NCBI GenBank assembly: GCA_017632755.1
Contig: JAGBQU010000274.1
Location: 1-6,820, forward strand
Length of the DNA: 6,820 nt
Direction of reading: 5' to 3'
DNA from: Lachnospiraceae bacterium
GTDB lineage: Bacteria; Bacillota_A; Clostridia; Lachnospirales; Lachnospiraceae
The translations under genes were made by a program, and so were the position numbers. The stretch's first letter is position 1; each line of letters opens with the position of its first letter. Of this stretch, positions 1-5,485 are shown one piece after another. The notes under the pieces were generated by a model. That model made no database searches, was not told where the DNA came from, and saw only the letters and a program-made list of their open reading frames with translations.

Positions 1-111
1 CTGTTCGTTGCAATCAAACGGAATGAGAAAAAGGACTGGACGGAAGCTGTGCTCATGCTGGGCTTGCTGCTCATGGACGGCACCGCATATGTGAAGCATC
101 TGTTCGGGTAA
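1..111 (+). CDS. 3' end of an unidentified gene with a hydrophobic C-terminus (partial)
   Basis: Reading frame 1 is open from the left edge and ends at TAA (109-111), giving 36 residues. The fragment has a charged stretch (KRNEKKDWTE) and then a hydrophobic segment of about 12 residues (AVLMLGLLLMDG) ending in AYVKHLFG. This looks like the last membrane segment and short tail of an integral membrane protein, but the fragment is too short to assign a family. It is followed 13 bases later by the start region of the broken regulator, whose ribosome binding site overlaps this stop codon. The gene's function cannot be judged from this window. A chance open frame is possible, but the position and stop fit a real gene end. 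Confidence 0.5.
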   Translation: MFVAIKRNEKKDWTEAVLMLGLLLMDGTAYVKHLFG

Positions 112-123
112 GGAGTGCGTATC

Positions 124-458
124 ATGAACAAAGAGGAGATACCAAGCAGTTTGCACAGCTTGACAACCGTTTTCATGAGATCATGTATGAGGCATGTAAT
201 TCCAAGATGCTCGAGCATACGCTCAGGGATTTCCATCAATATGTTTATCGTGTACGCCGCAGAACGCTTGCTACCAAAAGTCGGATCAAGGCATCTACAC
301 AGGAACACCGGCTGATCATGGAAGCGATCAAGAACAAGGATGAAAAGCGGGCGGAAGCGCTCGCCAACCAGCATATGATCAATGCATACAACAATATGCT
401 GGAAAATAATTTTGAACATGCGTTTGAGAAAGATCAAACGAAGGAGGATAAGAAATGA
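124..458 (+). pseudogene. Truncated, frame-disrupted GntR-family (FCD domain) transcriptional regulator
   Basis: Codons in the frame of position 138 encode the second half of an FCD ligand-binding domain: QFAQLDNRFHEIMYEAC, then STQEHRLIMEAI, then LANQHMINAY. The Asp and three His residues expected to bind the metal in FCD domains are visible: D and H in LDNRFH, H in QEHR, H in NQHM. Full-length relatives run about 210-240 residues with an N-terminal winged helix-turn-helix; that part and the first half of the FCD domain are absent. A good ribosome binding site (AAGGAG, 110-115) precedes ATG 124, but that ATG is in a different frame and reads MNKEE before leaving the FCD frame, so a -1 shift near 136-138 would be needed. 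The first in-frame ATG is at 183, which drops the LDNRFH ligands and has no ribosome binding site. The simplest reading is a regulator that lost an internal piece out of frame. Its TGA overlaps the icd start. What it regulated is unknown; control of icd or the upstream gene is only inference. Confidence 0.75.
441..458 (+). promoter_or_regulatory. icd ribosome binding site and ATGA start/stop overlap
   Basis: AAGGAGG (441-447) lies 7 bases before ATG 455. The regulator remnant ends at TGA 456-458, so the two frames share ATGA. This fixes the icd start and suggests the genes were translationally coupled in one transcript. Confidence 0.85.
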
Positions 459-1660
459 GTAAGATTCAGATGACAACACCGCTTGTGGAGATGGACGGAG
501 ATGAGATGACCCGTATTCTCTGGAAAATGATCAAGGATGAGCTTTTGCTCCCGTATATAGATCTGAAGACGGAATATTACGACCTTGGATTAGTGCACCG
601 CAACGAGACAGACGATCAGGTAACCGTCGACAGCGCCGAGGCGACCAAAAAATACGGTGTGGCCGTAAAATGTGCGACGATCACACCGAATGCTTCTCGT
701 CTGACAGAGTACAACTTAAAAGAGATGTGGAAAAGTCCGAACGGAACGATCCGTGCGGCACTTGACGGCACGGTGTTCCGCGCACCGATCGTTGTAAAAG
801 GGATCGAGCCTTGTGTAAAGAATTGGGAAAAACCGATCACGCTTGCGAGACACGCCTACGGTGATGTGTACAAAAACACGGAGATCAAGGTTCCGTGTGC
901 AGGCAAGGCCGAACTGGTATTTACCGCTGATGACGGAACCGTGATGCGTGAGACCATTCACAACTTTACTTCTCCCGGTATCATTCAGGGTATCCACAAT
1001 ACCGATAAATCCATCTCCAGCTTTGCGAGAGCATGCTTCAGTTATGCGGTTGACACAAAGCAGGATCTGTGGTTTGCGACAAAGGATACCATTTCAAAGA
1101 AATATGATCACAACTTCAAGGATATTTTTCAGGATATCTATGAAAAGGAATATGACGAGAAATTCAAGGAAGCCGGCATTGAGTATTTCTATACCCTGAT
1201 CGATGATGCCGTTGCCCGTGTCATGAAGGCAAAGGGCGGCTTTATCTGGGCTTGCAAGAACTATGACGGCGATGTGATGAGCGACATGGTCAGCTCCGCA
1301 TTCGGTTCTCTTGCCATGATGACGTCGGTACTTGTTTCCCCTTCCGGCGTATACGAGTACGAGGCTGCACACGGAACCGTACAGAGACATTACTACAAGC
1401 ATTTAAAGGGCGAGGAGACTTCCACAAACTCCGTTGCAACGATCTTTGCATGGACGGGAGCTCTGCGTAAGCGCGGTGAGCTTGACGGTATCGGGGAACT
1501 TGTCGATTTTGCGACCAAACTCGAAAAGGCGACTCTGGCAACGATCGAGAGCGGCAGGATGACCAAGGATCTTGCACTGATCACATCCTTAGAGAATGTG
1601 ACGGTTCTTAACAGCGAGAACTTCATCAAGGAGATTCGCAATACATTTGAGGCCATGTAA
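455..1660 (+). CDS. icd: NADP-dependent isocitrate dehydrogenase, eukaryote-like homodimeric type
   Basis: The enzyme catalyses oxidative decarboxylation of isocitrate to 2-oxoglutarate with NADP+ in the cytoplasm, supplying 2-oxoglutarate for glutamate synthesis and NADPH. The 401-residue protein is full length and resembles human IDH1/IDH2 rather than the E. coli Icd type. Substrate-binding motifs are intact: [10 protein letters not shown] (91-100), GTVFR (105-109) and ARHAYGD (131-137), giving the three arginines equivalent to IDH1 R100, R109 and R132. The block around KDTISKKYD (210-218) carries the catalytic lysine region. LIDD (248-251) and [10 protein letters not shown] (268-277) supply the metal-binding aspartates. 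[11 protein letters not shown] (303-313) is the NADP-binding loop; its R311-H312 match the Arg-His that recognise the 2'-phosphate, supporting NADP over NAD. The ATG start has a strong ribosome binding site and overlaps the stop of the regulator remnant. The stop is TAA, with 36 bases to the next gene. Confidence 0.97.
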   Translation: MSKIQMTTPLVEMDGDEMTRILWKMIKDELLLPYIDLKTEYYDLGLVHRNETDDQVTVDSAEATKKYGVAVKCATITPNASRLTEYNLKEMWKSPNGTIRAALDGTVFRAPIVVKGIEPCVKNWEKPITLARHAYGDVYKNTEIKVPCAGKAELVFTADDGTVMRETIHNFTSPGIIQGIHNTDKSISSFARACFSYAVDTKQDLWFATKDTISKKYDHNFKDIFQDIYEKEYDEKFKEAGIEYFYTLIDDAVARVMKAKGGFIWACKNYDGDVMSDMVSSAFGSLAMMTSVLVSPSGVYEYEAAHGTVQRHYYKHLKGEETSTNSVATIFAWTGALRKRGELDGIGELVDFATKLEKATLATIESGRMTKDLALITSLENVTVLNSENFIKEIRNTFEAM

Positions 1661-1666
1661 GCTTAT

Positions 1667-1694
1667 GCACATACATGTGCGGAAAGGATTTTCC
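1667..1694 (+). promoter_or_regulatory. Two small inverted repeats in the icd-MBOAT gap, the second over the ribosome binding site
   Basis: GCACAT-AC-ATGTGC (1667-1680) is a perfect 6-bp inverted repeat with a 2-base centre. It abuts GGAAA-GGAT-TTTCC (1681-1694), a 5-bp hairpin that contains the GGAAAGG ribosome binding site of the next gene. The first could be an operator-like palindrome and the second could mask the ribosome binding site. Neither has the GC-rich stem plus T-run of an intrinsic terminator. Such short repeats can also arise by chance. Confidence 0.3.
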
Positions 1695-1696
1695 CG

Positions 1697-3154
1697 GTGA
1701 GTTTTGTATCGATAACCTACGGAGTGTTCCTCATTGCGGGAATGATCGTATATTATTGCATACCGAAAAAGGGGCAGTGGATCTGGCTGCTCCTTTTGGG
1801 TATGCTTTTTTATTTTATCAGTTCGCCGATGGGGAGTATCCTTTTATGTTTCAGTCTCGCGAGCAGTTTTTGGTTCGGACGTGTATGTGATAAGGGGAGA
1901 AACGCATCCCCTGCGTCAGGTGCGCGCAATAAATGCCTGCTCATTTTGATCCTTTTCGCAAATATCGGGATCCTGCTCCTTTGCAAGACCTTTATCAAGA
2001 TGCCGCTTATCCCGGAGCGGATACGGGCAGGTCTTGGGATTTTCGTTCCTCTGGGCATCTCTTTTTACACACTCACGATCATTGCCTATATGGTAGATGT
2101 ATATAGGGGGAAGATCCGGGCGGAGCGCAATTTTTTCCGGTATATGCTCTTTGTCAGTTTTTTCCCGCAGATCATACAGGGACCGATCCCGCGCTATGAC
2201 GAGCTTAGGGATCAGCTTATGGCAGAGCACCGCTTTGACTATAAACAGATGATATACGCCTTCGAACTGATCGTATGGGGCTTGTTTCAAAAGATGGTCA
2301 TCGCTGACAATGCGGCGATCATTGTAAACCGTGTGTTTGGTGAATATGCAAACTATGGCGGGCTTTATGTGGTGCTTGCGGCTTTTCTTTACAGCATACA
2401 GCTTTACACCGATTTTTCCGGATGCGTCTGCATCGCAAAGGGCAGTGCCGAGCTGTTTGGCATCCGTCTTTCCGATAATTTCCGCCACCCGTATTTCAGT
2501 CATTCCGTCAAAGAATTCTGGGGAAGATGGCATATTTCTTTAAGCCGTTTTTTGAAGGATTACATCTATATCCCGCTGGGCGGAAACCGAAAAGGGAAGG
2601 GCCGGAAATATATCAATTTGCTATTGACTTTCCTGGTCAGCGGCATTTGGCACGGATCCGGTCTCTCTTTTTTATTCTGGGGGTTCCTTCACGGAATCTA
2701 CGAGATAGCCGAAGATGCCTTAAAGCCTCTTGGCGAACGGATACATGCCGGGCTTTCCATACGCACGGATGTATTTTCCTATCGGCTGTTTACACAGATA
2801 AGGACATTTGTCCTTGTCGCTTTTGCGTGGATTTTTTTCCGCGCAGACTCCCTTCGCGTGGGCCTTTTGATGTGCAGGAGCATTTTTTCGGATTTTCGTC
2901 TGCATGTACTTTTTGATGAATCGTTTTATCTTCTTGGATTAAACGGCAGGGAATTTCGGATGCTTTTTGTGTCGATCGCAGTGCTATGGCTGGTCGGTTT
3001 TCTGCAGGAGAGAATGCAGATCAGAGAGAGTCTTTACAGACAAAATACCTTGTTCCGTTTTTGCGTTTTGCTTGGGGGCATGTTCGCGATCCTGGTCTTC
3101 GGCGTTTACGGTCCCGGTTATGATGCCGCACAGTTTATCTATGGGAATTTTTAA
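1697..3154 (+). CDS. MBOAT-family membrane-bound O-acyltransferase (AlgI/DltB-like)
   Basis: This is a polytopic membrane protein of 485 residues, the usual size for bacterial AlgI/DltB-type MBOAT enzymes. These move an acyl group, often acetyl, across the membrane toward an extracellular glycan or teichoic acid. Hydrophobic segments recur from residue 3 to the C-terminus (roughly ten or more). Family hallmarks occur in order: GISFYTLTIIAYMVDVYRG (120-138), FPQIIQGPI (156-164), QLYTDFSG (235-242), NFRHPY (261-266), EFWGRWHISLSRFLKDYIY (273-291), IPLGGNRKG (292-300), SGIWHG (315-320) with the presumed catalytic His319, WGFLHGIYE (328-336) and AWIFFRA (377-383). The start is GTG 1697 with GGAAAGG 9 bases upstream; no better ATG exists before the conserved region. 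The next gene encodes an SGNH-like partner 32 bases downstream, the common arrangement for acetylation systems. The substrate cannot be read from the sequence. The hallmarks do not decide between AlgI-like and DltB-like roles, but no D-alanine ligase or carrier gene is adjacent, so glycan O-acetylation is favoured. Confidence 0.93.
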   Translation: MSFVSITYGVFLIAGMIVYYCIPKKGQWIWLLLLGMLFYFISSPMGSILLCFSLASSFWFGRVCDKGRNASPASGARNKCLLILILFANIGILLLCKTFIKMPLIPERIRAGLGIFVPLGISFYTLTIIAYMVDVYRGKIRAERNFFRYMLFVSFFPQIIQGPIPRYDELRDQLMAEHRFDYKQMIYAFELIVWGLFQKMVIADNAAIIVNRVFGEYANYGGLYVVLAAFLYSIQLYTDFSGCVCIAKGSAELFGIRLSDNFRHPYFSHSVKEFWGRWHISLSRFLKDYIYIPLGGNRKGKGRKYINLLLTFLVSGIWHGSGLSFLFWGFLHGIYEIAEDALKPLGERIHAGLSIRTDVFSYRLFTQIRTFVLVAFAWIFFRADSLRVGLLMCRSIFSDFRLHVLFDESFYLLGLNGREFRMLFVSIAVLWLVGFLQERMQIRESLYRQNTLFRFCVLLGGMFAILVFGVYGPGYDAAQFIYGNF

Positions 3155-3157
3155 TAG

Positions 3158-3192
3158 ATGATTATGAAACATATGAGGAAATGATTATGAAA
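3158..3192 (+). repeat. 12-bp direct repeat at the start of the SGNH gene, with a minimal upstream ORF
   Basis: ATGATTATGAAA occurs at 3158-3169 and again at 3181-3192, 23 bases apart. The second copy holds the start of the SGNH gene. The first copy opens an 8-codon frame that ends at TGA 3182-3184, overlapping the real start region. GAGGA (3175-3179) lies 7 bases before ATG 3187 but only 1 base before ATG 3181, which favours 3187 as the true start. Confidence 0.5.
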
Positions 3193-4653
3193 AAAAGGGA
3201 TGCCTTCCGGCTGATCTGTTTTATATGTGTCTTTTGCATATTGTTTGTCATCGTGAGTGCCGTACTCAGGGATAAGCGCATCGCGGGAGAATACAATCCC
3301 ACAACAAAGATCCGCGGCTTTTATCAGGAGCAAAAAGACAGTCTTGACTTTGTCTTTGTTGGTTCCTCGCAGCTCTATGCACATGTCGCGCCGGCTGTTT
3401 TGTGGGAGGAATACGGCTTTACTTCCTATGATTTTGCGGCGAACGAGCAGCCGCTTTGGATCAGCTATTACTATATAAAAGAGGCGTTGAAGCATCAAAA
3501 GCCAAAGGCGATCATTCTGGAAGTCTTTACCGTTTATGGGGATGATTACGAGCAGGAGGGCGTTAATCACATCAATCTGGATGATCTGCCGCTTTCCGCC
3601 AATAAACTCAGAGCGATCCACGACAGTGTCCCCGGCGAGCTCAGATACTCGTATTATTTTGATCTTGCAAAATATCACAATACCTGGAGCAGCCTGGATC
3701 AGGACAAATTTGAAGCGACCTTCGGATGGGATGACGATCCCATGAAAGGCTATTCGCCCTTTGTTTTTGAAAGGGAATATGCGTCTGGTACACCGGACGA
3801 GGTAAAAAGGCAGAAGGAAGTTGAGCAGATCCCGGCTAAGGCACAGGAGTGGCTTGATAAGATCATTGCCCTTACACGCGAGGAGAATGTCGATCTGATC
3901 TTTTTAAAGACGCCAAACGGCAGTGCAGAGCGACAGAAGCTTTACAATGCGGTAGAAATATTGTCCGAGAGAGAAAAGATCCCCTTTTTAAATCTTAACA
4001 CCTGTATGGACGGCGAAGCCCATATCAATATTATACAGGCAAAAAAGGTGACAGAGCGCATCGGTAGTTTTTTGGAAGAACGTTATGAGGCGATGCCCAA
4101 AACGCAGCGCCCGGATGCTGTAAGAGAGGGCTTTGACAGATCAGCAAAACTTTTTGACAGCTATTATAAAAAGTGTATGCTTGCCTCTATCGAGGATTAT
4201 GATTCGTATCTTTCCTTTGTCCGGGCAGACAATTATCTGGTCTTTTTGTGTAAAAATATGCATGAGGGAAGCGATCTGGCCGAGATGTATCTCTACGACG
4301 GTACAAATCCGGTAATCGCTGAGACGATGCACCCGGGAGATGCCGATCCTTGGGATCCGGATGGCGAGGCGCAGGCAGTAGAGGCCTTTGCTAACCCCGA
4401 TGCCTCTGACGGATCCAATCATCCGGAAGCGGCAGAGGCACCGGCCGCGGGTACCATCGATATCGAGACAGAGCTTTACGATATGCAGATTCATATGATC
4501 GCGGGTGCGGATTCCATGATCGAGATCGACGGACTGGATTATTCCCTGCACACCAATGGCTATAATCTGGCTGTCTATGACAAGAATCTTGGACAATTTG
4601 TCGAGATGGTCTCCTTTGATGAGACAAATGGGATGCAGATCACGAGAAAGTAA
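3187..4653 (+). CDS. Membrane-anchored SGNH/DltD-AlgX-like protein with acidic linker and ILEI-like C-terminal domain
   Basis: The protein has 488 residues from ATG 3187. A positively charged N-terminus and one membrane segment (about 9-27) suggest an inside-anchored protein with its body outside the cell. Residues about 54-300 resemble the SGNH-like partners of MBOAT enzymes: DFVFVGSSQLYAHVAP (54-69) with the putative nucleophile in GSS (59-61), YDFAANEQPLWISYYYIKEAL (81-101), KAIILEVF (107-114), and a late block NLNTCMDGEAHIN (269-281) where the catalytic Asp-His would lie. The spacing there is D-G-E-A-H, one residue longer than the usual DxxH. An acid-, Ala- and Pro-rich linker follows (about 377-428). 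The last 60 residues contain IEIDGLDYSLHTNGYNLAVY (445-464) and MVSFDETNG (474-482), reminiscent of the ILEI/FAM3-like domain pattern; this match is from memory and tentative. The gene lies just after the MBOAT gene and probably completes transfer of the acyl group to an extracellular polymer. Confidence 0.8.
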   Translation: MKKRDAFRLICFICVFCILFVIVSAVLRDKRIAGEYNPTTKIRGFYQEQKDSLDFVFVGSSQLYAHVAPAVLWEEYGFTSYDFAANEQPLWISYYYIKEALKHQKPKAIILEVFTVYGDDYEQEGVNHINLDDLPLSANKLRAIHDSVPGELRYSYYFDLAKYHNTWSSLDQDKFEATFGWDDDPMKGYSPFVFEREYASGTPDEVKRQKEVEQIPAKAQEWLDKIIALTREENVDLIFLKTPNGSAERQKLYNAVEILSEREKIPFLNLNTCMDGEAHINIIQAKKVTERIGSFLEERYEAMPKTQRPDAVREGFDRSAKLFDSYYKKCMLASIEDYDSYLSFVRADNYLVFLCKNMHEGSDLAEMYLYDGTNPVIAETMHPGDADPWDPDGEAQAVEAFANPDASDGSNHPEAAEAPAAGTIDIETELYDMQIHMIAGADSMIEIDGLDYSLHTNGYNLAVYDKNLGQFVEMVSFDETNGMQITRK

Positions 4654-4675
4654 GAAGCATAGATGTGAGAAAAAT

Positions 4676-4692
4676 AAAGGAGGTCCGGAATG
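4676..4692 (+). promoter_or_regulatory. Strong ribosome binding site of larB
   Basis: AAAGGAGGT (4676-4684) is a near-perfect match to the anti-Shine-Dalgarno sequence and lies 5 bases before ATG 4690, which sets the larB start. The 36-base gap after the SGNH gene shows no clear promoter or terminator. Confidence 0.8.
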
Positions 4693-5430
4693 GATACTAC
4701 GACAATTTTGCAGCGTCTGAAAAACGGGGAGATTTCCGTTGAGGAAGCGGAAAAGTTCTTTAAGAGGCAGCCTTTTGATGAATATGGGTTCGCCAAGCTT
4801 GATTCACACCGTCAGATCCGTTCCGGCTTTCCGGAGGTGATCTATTGTGCGGGAAAAGCCGACGAATACCTTGTCTCCATCTATTGCAAGATGTTTGAAG
4901 CAAACGGGGAAGTTTTTGGAACAAGAGCTGACCGGCATCAGTATGAACTGGTAAAAGCCTCTCTGCCTCAGGTGGTCTATGATGAGGTTTCCCACATCCT
5001 GAAGGTGGAGAAGGAGGGGAAGGCGCACAGGGGAAAGATTGCCGTGTGCACAGCCGGTACCGCAGATATCTCCGTTGCGGAGGAGGCTGCATAGACGGCA
5101 GAGTTCTTTGGCGCTTATGTGGAGCGTATCTATGATGTCGGAGTCAGTGGGATTCATCGTCTGCTGGCACGTCTGGATCAGATCCAGGAGGCCAACTGTG
5201 TCGTTGCCGTTGCGGGAATGGAGGGAGCACTTGCCAGTGTCATCGGAGGACTTGTCTCCAATCCGGTCATTGCCGTGCCGACTTCGGTGGGATACGGTGC
5301 CAGCATGCATGGTCTTTCGGCACTTCTTACGATGATCAATTCCTGTGCAAACGGAGTGGCTGTAGTCAATATCGACAATGGCTACGGCGCCGGATATATG
5401 GCGACACAGATCAACCGGCTGGCACTTTGA
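4690..5430 (+). pseudogene. larB: LarB, nickel-pincer cofactor biosynthesis carboxylase/hydrolase, interrupted by one in-frame TAG
   Basis: LarB carboxylates the pyridinium ring of nicotinic acid adenine dinucleotide and releases AMP, giving the dicarboxylated mononucleotide that LarE and LarC then process. The N-terminal part shows family blocks GEISVEEAEKFF (13-24), FDEYGFAKLDSHRQIRSGFP (29-48) and KIAVCTAGTADISVAEEAA (116-134). Codon 135 (5092-5094) is TAG. The same frame then continues without a gap: [19 protein letters not shown] (136-154), then the PurE-like core [20 protein letters not shown] (177-196), [10 protein letters not shown] (200-209) and [17 protein letters not shown] (219-235), ending at TGA 5428-5430. 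Total length, 246 codons with the TAG counted, matches the family. The SCANG cysteine (219) appears to correspond to the cysteine reported to form the cysteinyl-pyridine intermediate, and it lies after the stop. The 134-residue product would lack most of the catalytic core, and the 3' part has no ribosome binding site of its own. Explanations are a recent nonsense mutation, an assembly error, or readthrough. Confidence 0.92.
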
Positions 5431-5471
5431 TGCAGGTGGGGGTAACAAAAAACAGTATGCGGGAAACAGAT

Positions 5472-5485
5472 GGGAGGGTTCTATG
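5472..5485 (+). promoter_or_regulatory. Ribosome binding site and start of larC
   Basis: GGGAGGG (5472-5478) precedes ATG 5483 by 4 bases. The protein begins MGQTLYLECNAGISGDM, the expected LarC N-terminus, so the start is secure. The 52-base gap after larB shows no terminator, so larB and larC are probably co-transcribed. Confidence 0.75.

Noticed and set aside
115..315. 66-codon frame starting at GTG 115 / ATG 124 with a good ribosome binding site
   Set aside because: The same bases read in another frame give a clear FCD domain with conserved metal ligands, so this frame beyond its first few codons is a by-product of a frame break.
1667..1694. Rho-independent terminator after icd
   Set aside because: The stems are short (6 and 5 bp) and there is no T-run directly after a GC-rich hairpin.
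1916..2533. 205-codon - strand open frame inside the MBOAT gene
   Set aside because: It lies entirely within a conserved membrane protein gene and its translation shows no recognisable domain; it is a shadow frame.
5092..5094. Pyrrolysine or selenocysteine insertion in LarB
   Set aside because: Selenocysteine uses TGA, not TAG. I know of no LarB needing pyrrolysine, and no supporting genes are in the window; a mutation or error is simpler.
5119..5430. Independent gene for the second half of LarB starting at GTG 5119
   Set aside because: There is no ribosome binding site upstream, and the sequence is the direct in-frame continuation of LarB, so it is not a separate gene.
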